DNA from: Conidiobolus incongruus B7586
Lineage: Eukaryota > Entomophthoromycota > Entomophthoromycetes > Entomophthorales > Conidiobolaceae
Assembly (NCBI GenBank): GCA_000697335.1
Contig: JNEM01013916.1
Coordinates: forward strand, 1 to 39,327
Length of the DNA stretch: 39,327 nt
Direction: 5' to 3'
Shown here: piece by piece, positions 23,651 to 36,054 of the stretch
How positions within the stretch are numbered: the stretch's first letter is position 1
Layout: each line of letters opens with the position of its first letter
Position numbers and translations under genes: made by a program
Notes under the pieces: generated by a model
What the model was told of the DNA's origin: nothing
Database searches by the model: none
What the model saw: the letters and a program-made list of their open reading frames with translations, nothing else

Positions 23651-25507
23651 AATTGCAAAAAATTCCTATTATTTAAATTACAAAGTAATACATCAATAAA
23701 TTTTTGTTGTATTTGAAATTTAATTTAAGAATCTAAAGACTGAATCAACTTCATATTAGTAATAAATTGCCTCTCTTATCAATAATGTTGTCACCATTGG
23801 GAAATGACTTTAATACTGATTTTTATAATACCAGAATATTTGATTTACTATTAAGCTTTAATATAGTTGGAATATTTAATTTATTTGATTTATTATCAAA
23901 ACTTTGGTTAGTTTATAAATTAACAAACATGTTTTTATGGTGGTCCTCAAAATAAAAATTATTAAATCTTGTTTTTCAGATACTGTTAATACTTAATTCA
24001 ATCTCTGCTGTTTTAAAATTGCTGAAGGTATGATCTGGTATTTTATTAATATTTTTATCTGAACACTTATTTTCAATTTAACAAGTACTATGAAAATTTA
24101 TATGAAGATTGCAATTCTGAGCTAAAAAATGACCATAGTCAATAATAGACAAAACAATTTTGTTTAATTCAATTGAGAGGTATCAAAATGAATTAGCTAT
24201 ATATAATTGAATATAAGAATATCTAAAGTATTTTAAATCTAATTGATACAGATACTAAGTGAAATGAAATAAAATGATAATATAACAAAATAGCTATAAA
24301 CTCAAAAAAAGCTTTTATAGAATGAATATAATATTAATGTAATCAATGCGATAATATTGTAAATTTTGGAAATGTTTATTGAAAGAGATATATTTATACT
24401 GAAAATTTACTGATATAATCTAGCAAATATCAATGATATAGTTTTGATATATAACTATATTTAACTGTTTATTCAGATAGCTCCCTCATTAAATATTATA
24501 TTACTTGAGCACTTTTCTCAACAAATGATATTCTATTTTAAAATTTTGAGGGTAAATTATATATTTTATTAAGTAATTTTGAATAGTTCTAAATATTGAT
24601 TGATAAATATTATTTTGGATATTCTATCAAATGTATGCATAAAATTTGGAGGATTTCAAAAATTTATATGAATATATTTTGGCTTTTTCAATACTATATT
24701 GTCTAATACTAACCTGTGAATTTTCAAACTCTAAGCTGACTTCATAGTTTATTTCGTTTTTCAATAATATTTCAAAAAATTAATTTATATATATTATGAG
24801 GAATGTAATTATAATTCTCAGACATTGGCTCATTAAATGCATAACATTAGTTTTACTTCATTCCAAACTGACCATATTTAAATTGCACTTTATTTTCAAT
24901 CTTAAAATATGATAGTAATATGAATTGAATATAAATTGTAGAAATATAATCACTTTTAATACCTGAGTTATCAATAATATCAAAGATATTAATATTAGAA
25001 ATATGGCTTCATCGTGATTACAAATATATAATTAATATAAGAACCTTAATATAAAATCAAAATATTAAATATAACTTATGGAAAAATTTAATAGATTCAT
25101 ATTCAAATATATATTAAATAATTTCAAAATTTGAAATATTTCAAATATCTAATTAAATATAAATAAATAGTAGATATAATTGAACTTTGAAAAAAACTTA
25201 AATATATATTGTATTATATTACTAATATAAATGAAAATTGAAATTAACAATAATTCTTAAATTTAGACTCAAATTTTTCTACCAATACAACTGAAATTTG
25301 TATTTTCAAAATTTTGAAAAATTTAATAATGAATTCCCAAATCAATATTGATCCTAAATAAAAAATATTGACTATTTAAATTAATCCAAAATTTATTCCA
25401 AACTTAATATACTTAATCAGTTAAATAATCCTTTTGTAAAATTACTAAATTGATTTTGAATTAAGTTTCAATTGTATTTCATTTATAATTTTTTTGTTTT
25501 TTATATA
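23651..25507. other. AT-rich spacer downstream of SKI3
   Basis: Ordinary AT-rich spacer between the mariner fossil and the 3' end of SKI3. A 62-codon frame at 23767-23955 begins with TTG and has no supporting features. No polyadenylation hexamer is obvious in the first 100 bases past the SKI3 stop. I see no RNA gene. Confidence 0.5.
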
Positions 25508-28500
25508 TTAATTCGACACATTACAAAGTCCCAATAAATTTTGATCCCATTCCACTAAATTCTTGTGAGAGTAAGAAAACCCTTCAAATTTGCCAACTTC
25601 CATCATCACATTACGAGGGTCTGGATTTTGCAAAAGTTGTTGAATAGTGGTCAATTCCCAAGAATTATCCTTAAGATTGTTTTGATTTAACATAGCTAGA
25701 GATGTGGCTAAAAGTCTACGACTGTGGAGATTCTGTGGCAAGATCATTAAGGATTTTTGAGCTGATATTTTAGCCCATTCAAATTCGCCAACCAGCAAAT
25801 AAGCTTCACTTTGAACTTGGTGCAGGTACGACTTCTCCTGAGGGGTCACACCAACCTTCTGGCAATGGTCCAGAGCGCGTTCTATCAGAGTGACTGTGAA
25901 GAATGCGAGCTGAGGGTATACTTTGTTCAAGAATGCCCCTAATCTGGCCCAGTGGAAAGGACTGGTAGGGTAGAGATGTAAAGCTTTCGAGAGGGTCGAC
26001 TTGGCGTTAGTGAATTGGTTCTGGATGAGGTAGGCACAACTTGACAAATATTCCAAATGACCATAGAAATCTTCTGATCGGGATTCTAAACTGGTTTTGG
26101 TTATTTCGTCAAGTGCTGCAGTTGTGAGGGTGAAGTCTTTGTCAAGGATGCCCATCGCACATAGACCAAAGAGAATAGGGAGGGTTTGGGATTGGTTACG
26201 GACACAATCTAACAGTTGCTCCTTAGCAATAGATCTCTTATTCAATGCCCACACCACCTGAGCCATGAGAAGACGAGCGTCACGTATCAAAGCTTGGTGA
26301 CCAGCTGCAAGAATAAGAGCATGATCAAACTGAGCGAAACTGCTTTGGAGGTTCTGATTATAAAAGTACGCCAATCCCAGTCCCAAATAAGCACGTGCCT
26401 GGTCCTGCGTATTTCCGGGATCTTTGCGCTTTTGATTCAGAGTATCTGCATCCAAGTACATTTGGATAGAGTCTGAATACTTGCCCAAACTGCACAGGAT
26501 ACGAGCATAGTTGATCATCAATGAAACGGTATAATTAATAGGTTTCTTACTCTTGTCAGCATTGATTTGCTGGATACCTATCTGCAGCATCACTGCAGCT
26601 TTCTCGTACATTTCCAAGCGCTCCAAGTACAATGCCAACAAATTGTACGCTAATGGTTTATTCTGAATCAATTCGACATACTTGCTCATGGAAAACATTC
26701 CCGAATTCAATTGGTCCAAACTCAGCATGCTAGTCTCATTCTTCGTATTTTGGAATAGCGCTTCAGCATATTCCAAATAAACTTGGGAAGACTGTCCCTC
26801 ATTGATATTATAAGCGTGGGTTGCCAATTCTAACAAGTCCGTCGAATTCAAACTCTTAGCGACTAGAGTCTGACCCAACCAAGCGGAAACATACTCGGGA
26901 TCAAGACGTTGAGCATGCACGAATGCCTGGTTAGCTAAATCGTAATCCATCTGCATCAAGCACAGGTACCCATAGTTTGTGAAGGGAATGTGATTCTTAG
27001 GCTGTCTTAAAATAGCTTGAACGAAAGCATTTCGACTCATTTTGGGATTGGTTTTCATCGAGATCAACCCCAGTAAATTCCAGTTAAGGAAATTATCGGG
27101 TTGGTAACGTAGTGCCAATTGAATAGATTTTGATGCCAATTCTAAATACAGTGTTAAATTAGTATTCGTGTGGTCTTGGAAGAAGTGGCACGAAGCGTAA
27201 GCAAACGATACTTTATACAAATAGTGACTCAAAAATTCAGGTGTCGGTCCATTATAAATCATCGTGACGTAACGATAGCACAACACACTAGTCAGCAAGC
27301 ATAAATGAATTAAATCAGCTTGAGAATGCGTTGACTTCTGCAGCAGATTCTCAACAATTTCCAAATCTTGTTTGAGAATATCAGTACTACGCTTAAAAAT
27401 TTTGCTGAGTTCGGTAATTTGATTGAAGATAAAATGACAGAAATTCACTTTGGCTGGAATGATGTAACTTCCTACTAATCTTAACATTAATAGCAAATCT
27501 CCAGTGATTTCCCAAAAGATTTCGATGTTACTATGGTTAGATAGGATGGTTTGAAGTAGTTCAAAAGCTTGGAGGCAGGTCTCCACCATCTTGCCATATA
27601 ATCCTTGATTGAACTCTTGCTGAGCCTGATAAGTGTAGCACTCCAAGATACTCTTGTAGCATGGGAGCTGATAAATGCTCAAATTCTCGGGATCTTGCTC
27701 CAAAGCCACAAAAATACTGTTGAGAGAATCGATAGCAATGTTATAGTCTCCAACCTTCATAGATACGAGGGCGATATAGTAAGAACAGGTGTAAGCGTTG
27801 GGATCGAGCTTGAGCCCGCGTCGGAATGCTTTTAACGATGCCATATACCGACCTTCGTAGAAGTACGCTTCGCCCAAACCTTCCCAAATGATAGGATCCT
27901 TATTGTCAATTCTTAAACCGTTTTGGAAGCTGGTGATGGCACTAGGGTACTCCTTGGAGCTCAGTTGTAAAAATCCCAATTTGCACCAACCCCAGCTTGC
28001 GTTGGGTACTGATTGGGTAGCCAACACGACCAAGCCTTGAGCAAATTCCAGGTCGTCATCCATGATGGATAAATCGTAAAGGTCTGTGATGGCATTCAAA
28101 TTGGAAGATTGTAAACTAATAGCTTTCTGATAGCACTTCTTAGCTCTTTCCCTATCACTTTCCACACACAAGTAAAAGCGACCAAGGTAGAGGAATGTGT
28201 CGGAGTGGTTGGGATTCAATTTAGCAGCTTGAATCCAACATGTCATAGCATAAGATCTGTCTGTGGCGTAGTTGCCACCCATCTCCCAGTAGACTCTACC
28301 CAATCGATAAAATGTCATACCTTCATTGGGATTCAATTCAATAGATATCTTTAATTTTTCAATAGCCGATTCGTAATCCTTCTTGGAAAAGTACACCCAT
28401 CCCAGAGTACTCAGTAAAAGTGGATTGTTGGGATCTATTGCCAATCCCTGTTTCAAATGCTCCAAAGCCAAATCGAACTGGTGGGATTCCATCAAGTAGT

Positions 28501-29791
28501 TGCTAAGGCCTTGGAGTGCGCGAATACTCGACGGCGACTTTTCGATCACCTTGACGAATAAAGGATACGCCAGCTGGTGGAACTTGTTCTCCATCTTGAG
28601 GTAGGAGTTAGCCATGGTCAGTTGGGCAGATTCCCACACCCTGGAGAGATCGTAGTCCGTGGATTTGGTGCAGCTGGTGACCTTGTCCAGGAGGTTGGAG
28701 CAGAAGTACTGGCATTCGTTGTAAAGTTCGCATTGGAATGTCAAATAGGCCATTGTGTGTAGATAGAAAATGCTGTTGCTGAGAGTATTCTTGAAACTCA
28801 GGAGTTGATCTAGTGTGATTTGATCATTACCATTCTTAAACTGAGTATACGCTTGTAGGAATTTGAAGAAATCGGAGTCGCTCTCGAGTGTTAAACTGTG
28901 GTTGATGATGTCTTGGTCATAGTTGTCAGGGGAGAGTACATTCTGGTACTCCAATTCGATTTGGTAGGGTAGAAAGTAAGGAGATCCTGTTGAGATACAA
29001 TATTTGGTGAGTTCCATCATTTTCTGGAATCGGATAGGCAGATCTGTTGGAATATTAATAGAGATGCATTTATGAAGGAAAGAAAGGTAGTTTTGGTTGA
29101 TTTGTAAATTTTCTTCAAGTGACAATTGGTCATTTACTTGGAAGAATCTCTCATAAACATCCTCCAACTTAGACTTTGATAGCACTTCCACCATCACCTT
29201 CTTTTTAATAGTTTCCAAACTATCGGACGTAAGACATCTCCTTCTACTATCATATAACTTATTTATCGTCGACTCGTCGTAATCCTCCTGAAATTTCTGC
29301 ATCTTCCTCAAAATATCGATCTGATTGGGCAATTCCGGTAAATCCTTAATCGCATCATATATGGGACTATCGGGTAACTGTAACATCAATGTATTCATAT
29401 ATCCCTCGCTATCCACATAGTCCTTGGAATATATGGTCAACAATTTGTCAATCGTTTCCAAAGCTTTCGCACCCATGCCATTCTCGCAATAAACTGTTAT
29501 CAATTTGGAATAAGTCTCGCACAATGATTGCAACGCACCAATACTGGAATACAAATTACACAAGCCCTGCCATGCTAGGGGTGCTGTCGGATTCAGATTA
29601 GTAGCTTTTTTGTAAGTGTTTTCAGCATTCTCCACCTGTTTCAAATTCAAATAAGTTAGACCTAAAAATACAAGTGCTGTATAATTTTCAGGCTCCCACT
29701 CTAAAATTTGTTTACAGGTATCCAAAGCTTGGTCGTAGTCTTTGTCATTAATGTATTCTTTGGCTTTTTTTAGCCATGATTTGGTACTCAT
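25508..29791 (-). CDS. SKI3: Ski3-type TPR scaffold of the Ski complex
   Basis: A single intronless frame of 1427 aa, close to the length of yeast Ski3 (about 1430 aa). Tetratricopeptide repeats fill nearly the whole chain. The first pair begins at WLKKAKEYINDKDYDQALD near residue 6, and classic TPR landmarks (W-LG, Y-A, P) recur throughout, for example ALEHLKQGLAIDPNNPLLLS and AWLGQTLVAKSLN. In yeast Ski3 (human TTC37/SKIC3) scaffolds the helicase Ski2 and two copies of the WD protein Ski8, feeding mRNA 3' ends to the cytoplasmic exosome for 3'-5' decay, non-stop decay and antiviral RNA decay. No enzymatic motif is expected. The ATG directly precedes the conserved N-terminal repeat. Assignment rests on length, repeat layout and the N-terminal repeat; another very large TPR protein is the alternative. 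Confidence 0.83.
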   Translation of the reverse strand: MSTKSWLKKAKEYINDKDYDQALDTCKQILEWEPENYTALVFLGLTYLNLKQVENAENTYKKATNLNPTAPLAWQGLCNLYSSIGALQSLCETYSKLITVYCENGMGAKALETIDKLLTIYSKDYVDSEGYMNTLMLQLPDSPIYDAIKDLPELPNQIDILRKMQKFQEDYDESTINKLYDSRRRCLTSDSLETIKKKVMVEVLSKSKLEDVYERFFQVNDQLSLEENLQINQNYLSFLHKCISINIPTDLPIRFQKMMELTKYCISTGSPYFLPYQIELEYQNVLSPDNYDQDIINHSLTLESDSDFFKFLQAYTQFKNGNDQITLDQLLSFKNTLSNSIFYLHTMAYLTFQCELYNECQYFCSNLLDKVTSCTKSTDYDLSRVWESAQLTMANSYLKMENKFHQLAYPLFVKVIEKSPSSIRALQGLSNYLMESHQFDLALEHLKQGLAIDPNNPLLLSTLGWVYFSKKDYESAIEKLKISIELNPNEGMTFYRLGRVYWEMGGNYATDRSYAMTCWIQAAKLNPNHSDTFLYLGRFYLCVESDRERAKKCYQKAISLQSSNLNAITDLYDLSIMDDDLEFAQGLVVLATQSVPNASWGWCKLGFLQLSSKEYPSAITSFQNGLRIDNKDPIIWEGLGEAYFYEGRYMASLKAFRRGLKLDPNAYTCSYYIALVSMKVGDYNIAIDSLNSIFVALEQDPENLSIYQLPCYKSILECYTYQAQQEFNQGLYGKMVETCLQAFELLQTILSNHSNIEIFWEITGDLLLMLRLVGSYIIPAKVNFCHFIFNQITELSKIFKRSTDILKQDLEIVENLLQKSTHSQADLIHLCLLTSVLCYRYVTMIYNGPTPEFLSHYLYKVSFAYASCHFFQDHTNTNLTLYLELASKSIQLALRYQPDNFLNWNLLGLISMKTNPKMSRNAFVQAILRQPKNHIPFTNYGYLCLMQMDYDLANQAFVHAQRLDPEYVSAWLGQTLVAKSLNSTDLLELATHAYNINEGQSSQVYLEYAEALFQNTKNETSMLSLDQLNSGMFSMSKYVELIQNKPLAYNLLALYLERLEMYEKAAVMLQIGIQQINADKSKKPINYTVSLMINYARILCSLGKYSDSIQMYLDADTLNQKRKDPGNTQDQARAYLGLGLAYFYNQNLQSSFAQFDHALILAAGHQALIRDARLLMAQVVWALNKRSIAKEQLLDCVRNQSQTLPILFGLCAMGILDKDFTLTTAALDEITKTSLESRSEDFYGHLEYLSSCAYLIQNQFTNAKSTLSKALHLYPTSPFHWARLGAFLNKVYPQLAFFTVTLIERALDHCQKVGVTPQEKSYLHQVQSEAYLLVGEFEWAKISAQKSLMILPQNLHSRRLLATSLAMLNQNNLKDNSWELTTIQQLLQNPDPRNVMMEVGKFEGFSYSHKNLVEWDQNLLGLCNVSN

Positions 29792-30949
29792 TTTACTACT
29801 ATTGGAATGATTTTAATATTTGGTTATTTAGATAACTTATTTTATGAGTTTGTTCTGGATTAAATTTTATCATTTTAAATTAGTGACATTTTTGAGAATT
29901 TATGAAGTCATCAATTCTTAAAATAAAAAATATGGGATCACCTGTAAATTAAACATGAAATCAAAATTATAAAAAAACAAGATATTTAATGTTGAATAAT
30001 AGATAATCAAAAACATTGGTGGTTATGCATGAAAGAAATGGATTCGAAAAAAAATAAATTATAAAATTATTGGTAATGGAAATAAAAATCAAAGATTCAA
30101 TTTTGTTTTGAATCATTGTGCAATTGTGGTTTAGTGATACAATTACCACTTGCCAAGCTGTAGACTGGTCTTCGAATCCCCATCATTGCATTTATTAAAA
30201 CCTAGGGATTATTATTTACAATTATATATATTTGATTTTTCTATATTAAATTTACTTATTGGTACTCTTTTTTTATCCCATCCATATTTTTGATGTATGT
30301 TGAATAATATGTTTGATTGTTTAACTTTAAATGTTATCATATATTAAATCTATAATTTTGGTTTGTTATCTTTAGTTTCAATACAAATTCAACAAATTAT
30401 TTGTGAATTGATCTCGTTTACAGTTTTTTCATAGATTTATTATTTTTATTTAACGTACAAATAAAATAAATTATATATTTTTAAAATCAATTTAATTGAA
30501 ATATTCTGCAATGCATAACAATAATTTTATTTCATCTGTTTTAGAATATATGAGATATCCAAATTGAAAGTTTTTGAATTATTTTGAATAGTTTTGCTTG
30601 AAATATATTGACCAGTTAATCAGCCTTATGCATCATTTAATTTCTGATAATATTATTATTCTAAACATCATATATAATATCTTTTAAATATTACACAATT
30701 CACTTTCAAAATTGGTATAATCTTATTTCAAGAAATTTTGAAATAGAGCCAAAAATCGTTATTCTTATCAAATCAAATTATTTTGATTATTGAACAATTG
30801 ATTTGATGAATCCCATGAATTCAGATCCCAATCCAAATTTATTAAATACTCCAAATTATTTGATGTAATTATAATTATTTACAAATATTCACTCTCAATT
30901 AAAAATTTAATTTAATTTTTATTTTATTATCATATAAATTTTAAAAAAT
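29792..30949. other. Divergent SKI3/RVB2 intergenic region
   Basis: This 1.16 kb region separates the SKI3 start (-) from the RVB2 start (+) and presumably carries both promoters. It contains the tRNA-Gly-like sequence at 30120-30190. No convincing TATA box or other motif stands out against the AT background. Confidence 0.5.
30120..30190 (+). tRNA. Degenerate tRNA-Gly(GCC)-like sequence, probable pseudogene
   Basis: The 71-nt length equals normal eukaryotic tRNA-Gly(GCC), and the sequence aligns with it end to end. The acceptor stem GCAATTG pairs with TCATTGC (five Watson-Crick pairs, one wobble, one mismatch), followed by discriminator A. The anticodon loop is TTGCCAA with anticodon GCC. 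The T-loop is a perfect TTCGAAT. Against function, the anticodon stem has two mismatches, the T-stem has two including the normally invariant 53-61 pair, the D-stem has one, and D-loop G19 is A. No T4 run follows immediately. It is most likely a decayed tRNA gene. Confidence 0.6.
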
Positions 30950-32620
<1,671 letters not shown>

Positions 32621-32629
32621 TTAATTCAT

Positions 32630-32649
32630 AATAAAACATATTCTTTATT
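32630..32649. terminator. Facing polyadenylation signals between convergent genes
   Basis: AATAAA at 32630-32635 serves RVB2 on the plus strand. The minus-strand AATAAA at 32644-32649 serves the Brr6-like gene. The stop codons are only 66 bp apart, so cleavage 10-30 nt beyond each signal would make the two mRNAs overlap tail to tail. Confidence 0.5.
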
Positions 32650-32686
32650 AATTTTTAATTTGCAATTTTTCAACTAAACAAATTCT

Positions 32687-33760
32687 TTAATAGTGTTCTG
32701 ACTGAACTAAAGCAGATGATGGAAAGTGTTCAATAGCCCTCGAATTTTGAGAATATGCGAGAGAGGAGGGAGAATCTCGATTAACTGATGAATTAGGTCG
32801 ATTAGGAAAATTCTCAAAGAACAAAACATGCTTCACCTCGCGAGGTTCTCTAGATTGTTTAGATTCGTAAAATCTAAAAAAACTGGAAACATTAGCCAAT
32901 ATCGTGGCCAAAATCAATCCCAAACTCAAAATTATCAAGGTTTTCAAATCCATAGAATTGAAGAATTGATTGATCAACTTCATTATGATTTCCACCCAAA
33001 TTTGTGTCCTAATCACCTTCAAGTAACTTGAATCTAATTTTGGCGCTAATTTATCACAGACTTTTTTAAGATCATCAGCATCGAGTGGTACGTCGTGACA
33101 ATTCGAATTATACTGACTTCTATACTCTTCTTGTTTTCTTAATTTTTCCAACCAATGAGTTTCATACACTATCTTGTAGTCTTGATAAAATTGGTAAATT
33201 AGACCCAATAAAATTGGTAGGATAATTAATGTCAAGATTGATTTTAAATTGAGGTTGATATAATTGGGTATCGAAGTAATAAATAAATATAATTTGGAAA
33301 TAAAACTTTTATAATTTATATTGAAGTTGGACTGCTTTGGCGGTGCTGTCAAAGGCTCCAATTCTTCATTCACAATTTTCTATTAAAAAAAGATTATTAT
33401 TCGTTTTGGGAATATATAATAATAAAAATTATTACTTACCAATTTGTCATCAATTTCCTTTTCTAAATTGGTATCCAATGCTCGCTCGCTTGTATTTTTA
33501 TTATTCTCACTATTATTTTTATTAAGTCGACTCCTAAACAATTTGGGCTGGTTTTGATAATATTTAGAATTTGTAAATTGTATTAAGTTAGGGTTGTCAG
33601 GTATTGGAAAAGCTATAACCAAATATATTAATAATTAAAAGTAAAAATTAAAAATGTAAATACCTTGGTCTGGAGACGTATCCCAAACAGCTTTTCTTCT
33701 AAATCCGCTGGGATCATCTACTTCCATAATACCTCCGTTAGATCTATTTGAATATGACAT
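32687..33760 (-). CDS. Two-pass membrane protein, divergent Brr6/Brl1/CLCC1-like
   Basis: Three exons (33760-33664, 33612-33440, 33379-32687) with introns of 51 and 60 nt give 320 aa. Residues 1-130 are polar. Transmembrane helices lie at about 137-155 and 235-258, with a loop of about 80 residues between them and a polar Ser/Asn-rich tail of about 60 residues. The loop starts with DYKIVYETHWLEKL-like amphipathic sequence and carries two cysteines (C184 in NSNCHD, C198 in KKVCDK). It ends with LINQFFNSMDLKTL, which parallels the F-x-S-x-KTL/KAM stretch before the second helix in Brr6/Brl1. The topology and this motif suggest a divergent nuclear envelope/ER protein of the Brr6-Brl1-CLCC1 group, but only one cysteine pair remains and the match is weak. 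It starts 181 bp from the divergent TRM6 gene and runs tail to tail into RVB2. Confidence 0.6.
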
Positions 33761-33941
33761 ATTGACTATTAAAATTAATTAAATTTAAAGGAATAAAGTT
33801 GAATTTTTGATTCGTTCATATTATCAATCAATCAAGATTGCATTGAACCCAATCTAATCCCATAAATATTATTTAAGCCAAAAATTTAATAAAAATCATG
33901 AAACTTATAATGAATAAAAATTTGGATTAAAAAAAATAGAG
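33761..33941. promoter_or_regulatory. Bidirectional promoter, Brr6-like gene and TRM6
   Basis: Only 181 bp separate the two divergent start codons, so both promoters must share this stretch unless leaders are spliced from elsewhere. It is AT-rich, with a short palindrome-like ATCAATCAATCAAGATTG around 33822-33840. I see no canonical TATA box positioned for either gene. Confidence 0.5.
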
Positions 33942-35701
33942 ATGACATCTAATATAATTAAACACGAAGATCAATTAATTATTCAATTACCTAGTGGTAA
34001 TTTAAAATTGGTTACTGTTAGAGCTGATAGGTATTCATATTATCAAAAAATACTCTTGTTATATATTAAGCGTGATTTAGTTTAATTGATTTGGGGAAAT
34101 TTGGCAAATTTCAAAGTAACGATATTATTTCTAAACCTTACGGTTACAGCTATAAAATTGAAAAGAATAGAGCTTTAATTACCAAAAAAGACCATGACTT
34201 ATCCGAAGTTGGTAATATTTTTATACCTATATATGAAATAATAAGTTCTTGAATTAATTTTTTTTTGAATAGAGGAAACTTCAGCCAACAATCAAAATAT
34301 TAAGGCTAATCCCGACAATCAAAAATTAACATTTGAAGAAATTGAAAGTATGAAAGCTAATATTGAAAGTGGTGAGACCAGTCATCAAGTAAGTGTTTAC
34401 AATGAATATGTACAATATAATCAATTGAATTGATATGGTTAGGATATTTTAAATGCCATAATTGCCAATCATTCTGAATTTGATAAAAAGACAGAATACT
34501 CAAAGGCTAAATATATTAATAAGAAGAAGAAAAAGTAAATTTTATATATTATTCAAAGTATAAATGATTAATTTTGATGAATTAGATTTAATAATATTTT
34601 CACTCCTTTGGAACCCAATCACTATAATATTTGTCAATTTTTCTTCGATAAAAATCCTTCTAAAATTCGGTAATTTATATTGTTAAATTTATATTTGATT
34701 AAATTATTAATTGATTATTGAAGTGAACTTAGAGTTGATACATTATCCCAAATTTTAACATCAGCCAATATTCACGCACAATCTAAAGTGCTAGTAGTTG
34801 ATGATACTCAAGGTTTAATCGTTGGTTCAGTAATGGAAAAATTAGCTGGTAAATCATACGTTTCATTACTAAAATCTGTAATATTCAATAATTTTTATAG
34901 GTTACGGAAAAATTGTAGCAATTCACGAAGCCGAATTCCCCAACTATGACATTGTAAGATACTTTAACTTCCCTCAAAGTTATCACGATAGTTTATTCAC
35001 AATATCGTGGGATAAATTGAATGAAAGTTACCAAGGTAAATTACCTAATTTAACATATAAAAATTTATTTTAATAAAAAATATTAGAACCAGTTCCTGAA
35101 AAACCGGAAACTGAAGATGAAACATTAACCAAGAAATATGCTAGAAAAATGGCTAAATACGAAGAATTTATCAAAAAAAGAGGAGAGATTTACGATGGAA
35201 ATTTTGATTGGTAATTATTTTACCTCTTATTTTTATCGATAGATTATTGATTTTTTTGATAGTTTGATTATCAGTAGTTTTATCAATCCTTGGTCCATAA
35301 TTTCTAAGCTTAAACAATTTATCGGTCCTTCTAGACCTATTGTCGTGTATAATCAATACAAAGAGGTAATTTTACGATTCATTATCCAATTCGATGTATA
35401 TTGAAACAATTCTTAGCCTCTTACCGCTACCGCCGCTCATTTAATGGCGAGTGATGAATTTATCTATACGCAGCTTTCTGAAAGTTGGTTAAGACATTAT
35501 CAAGTAATATGACCATCATAATTTTTCAACAATTTAATTAAAAAATATTAGGTATTACCAGGAAGAACCCACCCCGATATGTCGATGTCTGCTACTGGAG
35601 GCTACTTACTCTCCTGTATTAAAGTCATTCCCAATCCCGAAATTGAGCCCATTACCTCAGGATTAACTAAACGTCAAAAACATAACTTTTTAAAATCTTA
35701 A
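33942..35701 (+). CDS. TRM6: tRNA m1A58 methyltransferase non-catalytic subunit
   Basis: Eleven exons: 33942-34030, 34081-34211, 34273-34388, 34443-34534, 34586-34669, 34724-34848, 34901-35035, 35087-35210, 35275-35365, 35417-35503, 35552-35701. Introns are 48-64 nt and all junctions stay in frame, giving 407 aa (yeast Gcd10/Trm6 478). Family landmarks: QLPSGN then LGKFGKF (34-40); the Lys-rich KYINKKKKKFNNIFTPLEP before the methyltransferase-like fold; VLVVDDTQGLIVGSVMEKLAGYG in the degenerate SAM-domain position; SRPIVVYNQYKE; and LSESWLRHYQVLPGRTHP (349-366). With Trm61 it forms the heterotetramer that makes 1-methyladenosine-58 in tRNAs, including initiator tRNA-Met, in the nucleus; Trm6 binds tRNA and does not bind SAM. 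Candidate AATAAA at 35903-35908. LCP5 follows 353 bp downstream on the same strand. Confidence 0.92.
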
Positions 35702-36054
35702 ATCCGAATAGAACTTTTAATAATTCAAATACTTTAATAGTTATTCATAGAACAAGTTTAGATCACAATTTCTCATTAAAAAATATAGTGAATATTGTAG
35801 AACGTAACATTCATTTTTGATATTATTTTATATTTGAATTTTCAAAATATTTTTATAAGAAATTTATTGTAATTCTCATTTTTAATTTTAACTAACTGTA
35901 TTAATAAAGTAAAAATTTTTTAATTTTATGTTTGAAATTAAATGATTGAATATTAAGTGGAAAATTCAATCCCATAATTAAATAACCAGAATAAAATTAT
36001 TATATAATGATTTAAAGAATTTTATTACATTGATATATAATTAGATAAACAAAA
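35702..36054. other. TRM6-LCP5 spacer
   Basis: 353 bp containing the TRM6 3' UTR (AATAAA at 35903-35908) and the LCP5 promoter and leader. No other feature is visible. Confidence 0.5.

Noticed and set aside
23767-23955. 62-codon frame as a small membrane protein
   Set aside because: Starts with TTG, lacks promoter or similarity, and hydrophobic frames are expected by chance in AT-rich DNA.
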